From: Acytostelium subglobosum LB1
Lineage: Eukaryota > Evosea > Eumycetozoa > Acytosteliales > Acytosteliaceae
Direction of reading: 5' to 3'
Assembly: GCF_000787575.1 (NCBI RefSeq)
Contig: NW_012236512.1
Location: 547,977-611,976, forward strand
DNA: 64,000 bases
Shown: positions 10,531 through 22,300 of the stretch, one piece after another
Layout of the letters: the number at the start of each line of letters is the position of its first letter
Numbering within the stretch: the stretch's first letter is position 1
Notes under the pieces: generated by a model
What the model was told of the DNA's origin: nothing
Database searches by the model: none
Seen by the model: only the letters and a program-made list of their open reading frames with translations
Position numbers and translations under genes: made by a program

Positions 10531-11279
10531 TGCTATGTCTATCTCTATCTATATTTGCTGTATATGATTTGATATGATGTGATGTGATAGATCGCTTTGC
10601 TTTGGCTTGATTGCTCGTTTGTTGATCACTTAGGTCTTGTGTGGTTGTTGTAGGTTGTTAGTTATAACTCTGATGATAAGTATCTCTCTTTTGAAGTTGT
10701 AGTTTACTACAACCCAGCTGAATGAATGACAAGTCCCGATCATACAATCGGCGACCCTAGCTCATCAAGAGAGAGTGTTGGCAAGCCAGGCTCTACACCC
10801 ACCCAACCCTCAAACTGACACAATGTTGTGTCTCTCTAGAGGGGTACCCACAACTGTTCAGTCTGACATGTTTGTCTTGATGGTCCGAAATGAAAATGAA
10901 GTTGATATTTCGGATATATCCTCATTTATTATTCATTGAATAGCAATCAATAGGCATTGGTCTCAAAGAGAGAGAGAATGATACAGATAGTATCAGTTAC
11001 AATATATACATATAAATCAACTTTTAGTATGACGTGTATAATATAATGTTGTTGTGGACGTAGATGTATCACCACCATCAAGTTGGTAGTCGATCTTGTT
11101 CTAGATCACCCACGAGTGACAGTGATGGAAGTATGTATTGTAAGAATGGTCAACTTTATTCTATTACATATATAATGATCAGTACAGTATATATATACTC
11201 TGATCAATGTTATAAATATGACAACATCTCATCATTCTTCATTCATTCAATCAATCAAATTTCTAACTAGAACTCTACA
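10531..11279. other. Intergenic region between divergent genes
   Basis: A 750-bp region upstream of two divergent genes, so it should contain both promoters. A GC-richer patch (10730-10870) has a 7-bp-arm palindrome around 10820, centred on ACAATGTTGT. No tRNA fold or coding frame is convincing. The last 100 bp before 11280 are AT-rich with ATCA repeats, as usual for promoters here. Confidence 0.5.
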
Positions 11280-11927
11280 ATGAAGAGACAAACTATTATT
11301 ATTTGTTTAACTCTATTGTTTATATTTAGTATTGTTGTTGATAATATTAATGGTGAAGAATATTCCAAAGACAAGGATAAGGATAAGGATAAGGATAAGG
11401 ATAAGGATAAACATAAGAAACATAAAGATCATAAAGATAATAATGATAAAGAGCCTCCCAAACAACAACCACAACAACAACAATATTTACAACCTTCAAC
11501 TCTAACTGATAATAATGCACCTGTTGTTGTTATGGCTCCTCCTCCTCCACCTCCACCTACTGATAATATTAAACCCATAACAAGAACCTTTGTACCTCTG
11601 TCAAATGCCCCAGTTGGTCCTCCCAGAGATGCTCCCCGAGGCAACCCTGGTGCACCAAAAAGCGCGCCCATAACTCCCAAAGATGCTCCCCAAACCATTG
11701 TAACTCCAAGTTTCCCTTCTCCTCCAACTTCTGATGCTCCCCCTGTCATAATCCCTCAAGGTGAGTCACTTCCAATGGATGTTCCTCCTCCAACTATCGA
11801 AGCAACTCCAGCTACCACTACTACTGCAACAGCACCTAGTTCTCCAGCAATTACTCCTTCCCCTACAGTAGCGTCAACCAATACTTCTACTAATGGTACT
11901 AAATTATCTGGAGATGATATTGAGTAA
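11280..11927 (+). CDS. Secreted Lys/Asp-repeat, proline-rich protein
   Basis: Single exon, 215 residues. A clear signal peptide (residues 1-25: Lys/Arg then IIICLTLLFIFSIVV, followed by a small-residue cleavage region) is followed by a KD dipeptide run encoded by a GATAAG hexanucleotide microsatellite. Next are a His/Lys-rich stretch, Gln runs, a block of seven prolines, and Ala-Pro-rich repeats (SNAPVGPPRDAPRG). The C-terminus is Thr/Ser/Pro-rich and likely heavily O-glycosylated. No hydrophobic anchor is visible at the end. Such proteins are commonly extracellular-matrix or spore-coat components in dictyostelids, but no specific role can be assigned. The repeat length is likely variable between strains. 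Confidence 0.7.
   Translation: MKRQTIIICLTLLFIFSIVVDNINGEEYSKDKDKDKDKDKDKDKHKKHKDHKDNNDKEPPKQQPQQQQYLQPSTLTDNNAPVVVMAPPPPPPPTDNIKPITRTFVPLSNAPVGPPRDAPRGNPGAPKSAPITPKDAPQTIVTPSFPSPPTSDAPPVIIPQGESLPMDVPPPTIEATPATTTTATAPSSPAITPSPTVASTNTSTNGTKLSGDDIE
11373..11410 (+). repeat. GATAAG hexanucleotide microsatellite (coding)
   Basis: Six or more tandem copies of a 6-bp unit encoding Lys-Asp dipeptides just after the signal peptide of the secreted protein. It stays in frame for any copy number. Confidence 0.85.
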
Positions 11928-12393
11928 GATAGCAAATAATAATAATAATATTTTTTATATTCATTTAACTAACTTGATAATATAAACTTTTAGTTTAAGG
12001 ACTGGAGTACATAGAATGATGCCATCTATAAATAGACCGACCAATTAATTGAGATCCAATGAACTACTTATTCACTATTACTTCTATAATATATGAATGA
12101 ATAAAAGCATAATCTTGATTATCTATTATTATTATTTTTTGTTGTTTGTATTCAAGAAGTGTCAGATGGGAAAATCAAACAAAAAGGGTTGGTGCATGTG
12201 GGTGTAAACAAGGGAGAATCCCCAGTTGCCTGGGAAAGGTTGGAAGAACTTGGGGCCGAACTTTGTTGTGGTTGTTGAAAAAACTTAATTAGTTAGTCGA
12301 CTTTATTGTTATTACAATTACTACATCTTACACTTGTATACAGATACATACGTATTATATATATATATATAGAACATAACATAATCTTAAGTT
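11928..12393. other. Intergenic, upstream of DOP1
   Basis: AT-rich with a (TA)n run just before 12370 and a short GC-richer patch (12165-12260). No coding frame. Probably 3' flank of the secreted-protein gene and promoter/leader of DOP1. Confidence 0.5.
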
Positions 12394-15300
12394 ATGTTTG
12401 GTATCGATAGATATACATATAAAGTCGAGGTCGACAAGAATGATCGACCAAACACAGTTGCCCCAACAGAGTCTGGTGTTGAAGGTGAGACAGACTTTCA
12501 TTCAATCACAACAAAGACCAAGGCATTGATTGATTCTTACTAACATTCATATACATATACACTCATAGATGGTGCAGCAAGCGATCCAAAGTATCGACAA
12601 TTCAATGATGATCTGAATACAACATTGCAGTCTTTTGCCAAGTCTGTAGAATGGGCAGATTTGGTCAAATGGCTTAGTAAGTTGTCTAAAGTGTTTGAGA
12701 AGTATCCAAAGTCTGCTAGTATCCAGCCCAAACTACTACTCTCCAAACGTCTGTCACAATGTCTAAACGCCTCATTACCAAGTGGCTGTCACAGTCATGC
12801 ACTCGACACCTACCAAATGATATTCAGTCGCATTGGTGTATGTACCCTTACCCTTACCCTTACCCTTGCCATTGCCCTTGCCCTATCTAACATGTGCCGC
12901 ACACAACTTAGACTGAACGACTATCGATTGATATTGCGATATATGGAGCAGGATTGTTCCCGCTGTTTAGATACGCGAGCACAGATGTTAGGTTCAAGAT
13001 GTTGCAGTTGTTTGACAAGTATCTGGTGCCACTTGGACATAACTTAAACACAAGTCTTAATGGCATCGTCTCATCTTTGTTGCCAGGCCTAGACGAAGGC
13101 TCAGGCGAACTCTACGAATCAGTGCGCAAGACACTCAATCTGATCAACAAGTCAACTTCGACACTCATCTTTCATCAAGCGATCTGGAAGAACTTGATCA
13201 CAACACCCTACAACCGTCACGCTGCCATTGAGTACCTAATCAAACATCTTCCAAAGGACTTCTCAGATGTATCCATTCAAGGTATGTCCCTGCAACATCA
13301 CTCAACACATGTAGAGTCGTACTAACCCTCGGGTCACATCCATCCCAACAAAGACTTATACTTGCCAGAGAAGGAGACATTGGTTGCGCAGGCCATCTGC
13401 CAGTCACTAACAGACAGCACGACATTGGTACAGAGGAGCATGTTGGAATTGATAACAGCCTTCTTCCCATTGTCCTACAATATATTCTCTGGCGCAGCAC
13501 TAGAGAACATCATCAAGGCAGCAGTCAGTGTGGTCGTCTCCAAAGATGCCTCACTAAACAAGCGACTCAACTCATGGCTACTCGGTAGCGACAACGATCC
13601 CAACTACTTTTCACAGCATGGCAAGCAACCAACAATCAATGCATTCAAGGTAAGGACCACTCTCACTCCCTCGTTTGCCGCTCATTCATTGACTAACTCA
13701 TTCAATCAATCATATATCTAGAAACTACTCAATGATCGACTACATCCAATTGGAACAACAGCCAACACTACTCTAGCGCACAAGGATATGACATCACCAT
13801 TTGTAATATTAACATACTTGTTCCAGAAGGAACAGTTCCAGACGATACTCGATGGCATCTTGCTGGACATCCTGCGCTGCCTGTACAAATTCAAGGAAGG
13901 ATACAGCTTCTCCAAGGACATGGTCAAGTACATCGACGAGCTGCTGGCCTCGATCACAGACAGCAAGGTCGTGTGGACGTTCGTATCCCAACTTCTAACA
14001 TTCAAGTCGGGCTCGAGTGTGTCTGAAGCCATCGAGAATGTGAAGCTGGTCGAATGCTACTTGGACGTCGTCCCGCTCTCGGTTGAGGATGTGCAGTCCC
14101 ACCATCTGCCCTCGCTATTGTTGGCCATCGTCCGTTCGATGAAGTCGATCATCGAGCCACGCGACAACAATCTGATCATCGCATTCACACAGCTATGTAT
14201 GAGAGTCATTGGTAAGATCATCATGGCTACACCTGGCGCTCAATCACTTCTAGTCGAGTCCATCGACACCTTCCAAGACTACTTCATCATGCTCAGCGAC
14301 TACATTCGAGATGGCTGTCAGACTGTCTCGGCGCCGCTCTCATCACCACGCAACTATTCATTCTCAACAAACACGGCTGCAGGTGGCGCAGTGTCACCAT
14401 TGCCCGACCTATCGCACAGCGCAACGTTGACCAACAGCAGCGACACCTTTGTCATATTGGACCTCTCACTGCAGGTTCTTGTGGGCTTGTTCCAGCAATT
14501 CCGTGCGTCGCCAACATCGTCAACGTCGTCCCCGGCTCTCGGCTCCACGACCTCACCTAAGTGGTTCTGCCCACTCTACGACTACTGTATGTCCGAGAAT
14601 CCGTACATCAGTTGCCTGGCGATCAGGTCGTTCCTCAGCCTCGTGTATAGACAGGGCGACTCAGGACTCAGTCGCAGCATCAAGAACCTTGTAACGGTAG
14701 AACATTTCACATCACTGGCCAAGAAGTTGTGGTCGATACTCGAGCCACAAAACTGCGCCGTACACTACAAAGTGGCGTCGTTGTTCCTATCACTGGGCGA
14801 GATGAACGAGGAGGCCTGCGCAACTGTCATCTCCGAGTCGATGCTAGACACGATCCTCGCAAACCGCGTCGAGGGCTACCAGAAGTTTGCGTTGTTCTGG
14901 CGTCTTGCTGGCGAGCTAGGCAACACTTCATTGATGTTCTCGAACACACTGTTCCTGATGCTCGACTCACTGCATAGCGACCAGCCAATCATCAAGCTCA
15001 CCGGCCAGACTTGGTTGGCCGATGGCATCAGCAAGGCCGAGCGCATACTCGACCCACTGCTACGCATCCTGCTCGACACGTCCACCGTGCGCTTCAATCA
15101 CATCTATCAATCAATGTACGACACGCAACAGGTCATCTACACATTCAGGATACTCAAGGCAATCATCGAGTGCGACTTTAAGCTCTTCATTCAACACGTG
15201 ATTGAGAAGCCAATCTCAAAGGAGATCATACAGATGAATGATGCACAGACAATGGTCGTTCGCAAGGCTACCCCTTCGTCGTCATCATCGTCTGAGAGGA

Positions 15301-18300
15301 CACCACACGAGTCCTCAGGCCTCACTACTTCTCCTCACATCTTCTCGAACTACTCTCCCAAGCTATCGGCTTCGATTGGTGGCATCACAGAGACATCGTC
15401 CGACTTCCTGTTCATACCAACCAACTCATACATTGATCTACTGGTCGTGGTGGCACTGCGCTTCCTACAAGGAATGGTCCCAAACAGTGTGGACAAGACC
15501 ACCGAGGAGGGCAAGACATTCGTCTCACAGAACGATGTCGTCCAGATCAGCGCCGCCGAGTTCCTACAGTATCTATTGGCCCAGACCTCCATCCACCCGG
15601 CTAAAGCCTGCGAGATTGCCAACTACATCCAGGAGCCAATCCTTCAGAACCTGGCACAGGCTGTATCATCGAGCAACATGGTGCTCCAGGTGCATCTTCT
15701 CCAACTGCTTCGCTCCATCGTGCTGATCGACTCGTCATCCGCCGCGCCCATGCCAATGCTACCAACATCGCCACAGTGGGCCAACATCAACTCTCTACAT
15801 GACAGCAACGGCAGCCACGGATCGATGGGCAACACATCGATCGCGTCGATCACTCAATCGACAATGTTCTTGCAGACGACTGTCGTTGGTCTGATCCAGC
15901 CATCAACGCGCTTCAACATTCGATTCTACTGGCTGGACTTTATAACATTCTGTTTGCCAAGGATGGCCAACTCGGCGCAGCTCCCACACGTCGTCACCAC
16001 CATTGTCAACTGCATACGTGACCTCTTGCTCTCATTCGACAATCGATCACTGTTTGACAGTCTTACATCACGCGACATCATTGTGTTGCTCAAGAGTCTC
16101 ACATACATTCTCAAGTTCTCGGTGCTCGAGCCCATCACACCGTTTGTTAAGGTCGTCGCTGAGGACTCGCAGGGTAGCGGCAGGTATGGTCCACTTGGTG
16201 GCGTGCGCATCTTGACAGACTTTGTCAAGGACGTGTTCACAGCCGAGACAGACCCATCGACGATCCTCACGCCATTGGGCAAGGTGCGCGATGAACTGTT
16301 CAAGGACCTCGCCGGCATCATCACACCCCTGGTCAAGTTGTGGGGCCCTCCCAAGACTGCCTCATTGGGCAAGATGTCAATGTCCACTGACGTATCCTCG
16401 GACACACACAACAAGTATGCCATTCAGGACATGATACTTCATGTACTGGACCCCTTGGCCACCAAATACCCGACACAGCTCGTTGGCGCTGTGATTGACA
16501 TATGGCAGATGACCGACTTTAACAATGCAGAATCACAATCGACGCGAAAAGTCATGATGGAGATCCTCAACAGCCTAGAGTCTGTGCGCGAGGATAGTGT
16601 ATTCCAATCGTGCTTCCAGATCCTCACGGCCCTGCACACTCAGGAGCGCAACAAGGCCTTACCCAAGGTGATGATGTCCAAGTTCACATTCAAGGAGGCT
16701 GCGTTGTATGACTTTGTCTACAGATACATTGAAGAGTACACCACGCCCTTTGATGGCATATCTCAGTCACTGCTGGCCATTGTCCGACAGTCTCTGCACT
16801 CGTCCAACCCCATGACCTACATCACCCAGCTTCAGCTCATCCACCTCTACGTGCGCAAGCAATGTCCCGAAGAGAAGTCCAAGAACCAGTTACGTTACAA
16901 GCACAACAAGCGCGAACTACAAGAGCTGATACCAAAGATTGTCGAGGCCTGCTTCATGATCAGTGGCAAGTCTTTCAATGATATCTCGGCCATCTACATC
17001 CCGCCCACTGGCATGGGGGATGGCGCACCCATGCGCCCATCCTCGTTCGAGTTGCGCAGTGACTCGCCCACGACCACCTCGTCCGGCTCATCATCATCAG
17101 GAAACTCTGTCGACGATAGTCCCAACTACGGTGGCTCACGCGGACGCACATCGTCTAGTGGCGAGCACGACTCTGGCAACTATTTGAAGCGCGAGACGCG
17201 TCTAAAGACTCAGGTCAGCTTCCGATCGCTCGTACAGCTGTCTACTACGCTGGCGCCACTGCTCGACACAATCTTTGATGACAAGGAGCGCGTTGCAGCC
17301 ATCCTGGCCAACTCAATCTACAACGTCGTGCCCTATCTTAAGTCCAAGGCAGAGGCATCGCGTGAGAACACCTATTACTCGACATGTCTATTGTCCTCGC
17401 TCTCTGAGTACCCATACAACATCAAGTCCATCAAAAAGGAGGCACTAGAACTATTCTTTGACTACGACTTCTTCAAGCTTGACATCAAGACTCTCGAGCA
17501 GACCAGCAAGTGCATCAACCAGATCATGATCCATGACAAGACAGCCCTGTCCGACTTTATAAGTACGTACTATCCATCACTCAATCACCTCCGCTCACTC
17601 ACTCACTCATTCGCTTAATCATTCGTACAGAGATACTTAGCAAACCTTGGACAGCACCTTCGGCGCTCACATTCGTGAACAAGGAGGCTGAGTCGATCAA
17701 CAGAGCAAAGCAACTGAAACGACTGTCATTCATCATTTTGAGTGGCGTTGAGAATCAGTATCTCTCAATACTGCCATTGGTGTTGGAGAAGATAGTCGAG
17801 TCACTGCGCATCCCCAACGCCACAGTGCTACATCTTCAAGTGTTCCAATGTCTTCGTGTACTGCTCGTTAGGATGTCACACGAGAATCTACGATCATTCT
17901 GGCCGATTATCATCACCGAACTCATTGACATCCTGTCACATGCACACGACGACAACACACCCAGTGAACTAGTGTTGGCCGCCTGCAAGTTCCTGGATCT
18001 CGCCCTTACTCTGCCAACGATCACCGAGCAATTCAACCTCTATGAATGGGTGTTCATTCGGGGATGCTTCATCAAACACCAAGCCGCACCATTCAAGCCC
18101 TACGTCGACAGCATATCACAATGTCCAATAATGGAACTCAACGAGGATGACAACACACCACCATCGATACTTACATCGTCTGGTGTCATGACTGCGCCAG
18201 ACATTAGTAGACAACTTGCACGACCATGTATATTAATTCGATCACTATCAGAGTTGGCAAATGGATACATAGAGTTCAAGGCTTACTTGTCAAAGTTCTC

Positions 18301-18781
18301 AATCGCCATTTATAAGCGCCACTTGAACACCAATGCCGTCGACCTGAACTACATCAACGAGTTGCTATGCTTTGACTTTTGTGAATTGGACCTCACCAAG
18401 CTGAGCATCTCTGGCGACATCCAGTTTAGTCCTCTGGCGCCCTCTGGACTCTCCAACATTCTGGCAAGCGATAGTACAACCTCAACCTCGACAACATCAA
18501 CACTTCCAACAACATATGAGTCATCATCGTCAACAACAAGTGGTATATCTCAAGAGAATAGTGGCAGTGGTGGTGGCGGCGGAACACAAACAACACAACC
18601 TTGGACAAGAACAAAGATCACTGGGTCTGGATCAGGTGGAGCAGGAGTCGTAGGAAACTCTAGTGGATTCAAATCTACCACCGCTAACTTCTTGGAGAGA
18701 GCCAGGACTACCAGTGGCTCAAACAACAGCATCGAACAGCCCACGACAACCAACAACAGGGTGGACTCACCATCAATGTAA
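12394..18781 (+). CDS. Dopey family protein (DOP1 homologue)
   Basis: Six exons: 12394-12484, 12569-12837, 12912-13281, 13354-13649, 13722-17562 and 17631-18781. All introns are GT..AG and the sum is 6018 nt, giving 2005 residues in one frame. The N-terminal 300 residues are the Dopey N domain: SEWADL-type motif (SVEWADLVKWLSKL), LLLSKRLSQCLNASLPSG, ALDTYQMIF, GLFPLFRYAS and SSLLPGLDEGS all match the family. Dopey proteins form a complex with MON2 and act in Golgi/endosome membrane traffic. The middle is alpha-helical with Ser/Thr-rich linkers, and a long helical C-terminal domain (about 1290-1890) precedes a Gly/Ser/Thr-rich disordered tail. The small exons 1-4 would be missed without splicing. 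Intron 2 carries a telomere-like repeat. Confidence 0.93.
12844..12884 (+). repeat. Telomere-like CCCTTA repeat inside DOP1 intron 2
   Basis: Tandem ACCCTT units followed by degenerate GCCCTT units. They fill most of the 74-bp intron 12838-12911 between donor GTATGT and acceptor ACTTAG. Same unit, reversed, as the tract at 6.33-6.42 kb. Confidence 0.75.
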
Positions 18782-18865
18782 CATTCATTCATTCATATTC
18801 AATCAATATATATTGTTTAAACAATAATACATGTATTCGATTCGACTTTGCGAACATCATCATCC

Positions 18866-19266
18866 CCATTAATCCAACTCATTCATATCCATTCGGGTGA
18901 TGTGACGGACTTGGATGGCTTTGTCATCGACCCGATCGTCTTGAACATGACGTCTTTAGTTATTGTAATTGATGAGTTGGATGTCAGAGCAACTGACACT
19001 TACATACCCAAGTAAGTTAGGAAAGTATCCAGTGCCCTTTGAAGGAAGCCCAAAAGGTGATCGTGCGGAAGATGCCAGATATTTTTTTCCAAACAAAACG
19101 TTGCCATTTGACACGAATTTGATCAGAGCAATGATGGGATGCGACCGTATGTTCGACCCTTCTTTGGTGGAAATCCACATCCAACCTTGGTCGAAACAGA
19201 CACCAAAGGGTTTCTTTGCGAAGCAATCTTGTCTTGAACTCACCATACTAAATCGTCGACAATCCA
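18866..19266 (+). pseudogene. Unrecognised coding fragment with a frame change
   Basis: Two adjoining stretches have coding character. The first, in one frame to about 19012, reads HIHSGDVTDLDGFVIDPIVL and then LVIVIDELDVRATDTYIPK. The second, in the next frame from about 19010, reads LGKYPVPFEGSPKGDRAEDA and continues through RYFFPNKTLPFDTNLIRAMM. No start codon, promoter or proper splice pair joins them; a GTAAGT lies at the junction but no acceptor restores the frame plausibly. It looks like the remains of a gene that once lay between DOP1 and the G8-domain gene. I do not recognise the family. The reverse strand is also open here, so the strand call is uncertain. Confidence 0.3.
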
Positions 19267-19384
19267 ATCACTTCATTCATTTACTAACTTTAACAGATAA
19301 TAATAAGTTTGTATTTGTAATCTATTTATTTATCATTATTATTTATTTATTTATTTATTTTATTTATTATTTGTGAATTTGGAA

Positions 19385-22300
19385 ATGAAGTTCCAAGTCA
19401 ACTTTTTGATCTTGATGATCACACTGATTGCTTCATTCCAACAACATCAATCAGTTGTTTTGGCACAGACTCAATTGGGCCAGGTAACAATTGGTGACAC
19501 ATTGGTCATTCAATCAACTCAAGTTGAGACAATCTACAAGTATGAGGTAGTGGATGGTTTGCAAGCACCACGTATCTCAATCAGTCTGACAAAGGGCTCG
19601 GCACAGTTATCTGAGATACTCACTCAGAATGGCAACACATTTGTACTCGGTCCAAAGCCATCAACAACATCATCGACTACATCCAATGGTCCAACATCCA
19701 CAGACTCATCCAATGGACCAACCACAACATCAAGTTCAACACAATCAACTACTGATGGAGGTCAATCAACTACAACTGATGGAAACAATCAGCCAACTAC
19801 TACTACATCGACAACGACTGGCCCCAACTCAATCACTGGTCTGAGCTCTGGTGCCAAGCTTTCAGGCAGTATCTCACTTGTTGCCGCAGTCAGCATGTTG
19901 GTATCGATGGCTGTCTCTACCAAGGGCGGCAAGAAGTTGATGCCAGTTGTCATTGTCGCTACATTCGCCATTATGATATCCACTGTCTACGCAGTCAACT
20001 TTGCCGATCTCACTGTTGTAGTCACCATCCAAGCACCAGCCAACTATCTCTTCAACTCTGTCACTATCACACCAGGTGCAGGTAGCATATCCATCCAAGG
20101 ATTGCAAGCTTCAACCCTTATCGTAAATGGTTGCACAAGTATGTATACAACCCTTACCCTCGCCTCTTACCCTCACCCTAACCCTTGCCCTCACTCCACC
20201 TAGCTACCAACCTCTTGCCTATCACATTCACTTCATTGTCGGTCACTACTGCCAATCTCTGCTCGTTGGCACCAGTGTCACTCATTGCCTTCCAGGCTAC
20301 CAATAATGCCAACATCAACATCACATCGTCTGACAAGGTGGACATCGCTTTTGCAGACAGCTACCATGGAAGTGTGGTTGTGGAGACAGGTGCTGGAGTC
20401 ACACCAACATTGGACAACTCGTGTTCTGTTACCGCCTCCAACTCGAGCGGCAAGACAATCACTACGGGCTCCTGTGGCAATGACCCAGCCACCCTCAGAG
20501 CTTCGGGTGCCAATGGCGTCAAGTTAGCCTCTGCACCCGCCTGCCCCATTACCCCAACCTGGAGAGATGCTGCACCCTCCCCCAACGGACCAGTGTCACC
20601 GTCTTTGGCCACATCCAGTCCGGTCATCTCATGGGCCTATCCAAATGCATCGAGCTGGGCTCTGATTAATGAGTGGTGGGGCAACATCAATGTTACCACT
20701 GCTCCAACTTGGGATGTTATTGGCAACGTCGCTGTTGGCAGCTCACTCAAGTTCACTGTGCCCAAGTGGGGCGTTCAGAACATTGCCCTCGTCTCAATGA
20801 TCAATGACTTCTATGTGCGTCAGGGCCGCACCTACCAGGTGAGCTTTGACATCGTCGCCACAGAGAGCAACGTTGTCAACGCCTCGTTCTGCAACTACAT
20901 CAACGAAGATCCCCAGGATACCCAAAACTCACACAACTGGGGCATACCAGTTGCCCAATGCTCACTCGTGCCCAACTCCAACACCATCACCAACACTGCT
21001 TGGAAGTCACTCACTGGCACGTTGGTGCCCACCAAGGACATGCCCCTGGTCTCCATCGGTGTGTCTCTGTCTATCAACTCGGTCGATCACGAAGTCGGTT
21101 ACTACATCAAGAACATCAAGTTCATCATCCCCTCTGCACCAATCGTCGTGCCTACACTCCTCAAGAGCAGCTCTGAGCTAATCACCATCCCTCGCCCCAC
21201 CACTGGACTCATCGCCCAGAACCGCACTGGCTGTCCACACCTCCAAACCGACCTCAAGCATTGGCACGACCCCGCCACTTGGGGCGGCTCAATGCCCTCA
21301 CCCGCCGCCACCATCACTCTTCCCGCCAACACCAAAGTACTAATCTCATCATGCTCAGTCGACCCAGCCGTTGTCTACCAAAAGATAGTTGTGCCAGCCA
21401 CTTCGCAGCTAATCTTCTCAGACGCCAGCTACAAGATGCAGATCCACGATATCTACGTGCAGGGACAGCTGATCATGGGTTCCAACACATGTCGTTTCAA
21501 TGGTAACATTGAGCTCGTTTTCAACGGTCAGTACACGACAGCCGATACCATCGCCCAGTACCTTGGCAGCAAGGGAATTGCTGTGGCCAAGGGAGGCTTC
21601 ATCTCGGTTCACGGAAAGCAGTATTACAACACCTGGAGTCGTCTGGCCGCCACCGCCTACCCCAACGACTGGATCATCTATCTACAGGACAATGTGAACT
21701 GGGAGGTCGGTCAACAGGTCGTCATCACCACGTCAAAGTACTACGATGAGGCCACCAAGCAGAATGAGGTCATGACCATCGCCGCCATCCAGGGCAAGGC
21801 TGTCCAGTTCAGCGCACCACTCAAGTACCTGCATTATGGTGGACTTGAGTACCAAGCAGAGGTTGGTCTGCTGACACGTCGTATTGTCTTCCGTGGCGCC
21901 AATGATTCAGACGCCAAGGGCTTTGGAGGCCATGTCCTCACCATGAGCAATGGTCAATTTGCTGGTATCCAATTGATCAAGATGGGTCAGACCAACATCA
22001 AGGGTCGCTACCCTCTCCACTTCCATCTTGCAGGCAAGGTCAACAACTCATACATCACCGACTGCTCAGTGCAACAAGCCTACTACCGCTGCTACACTGT
22101 TCACGGAACTCACTACGCCACCGTCTCGCAGAATGTTGCCTATGATGTCAGAGGTCACTGTTACTACATTGAAGATGGAGTCGAGGAGAACAACACCATC
22201 TCTTACAACTTGGCCGCCTACGTCCACACGATTGGTCGCCCAGCCGCTGGTTATGCTCAAGCTGGAGAGTGGTTCTACCAGACCCCTGATCTCACCCAAC

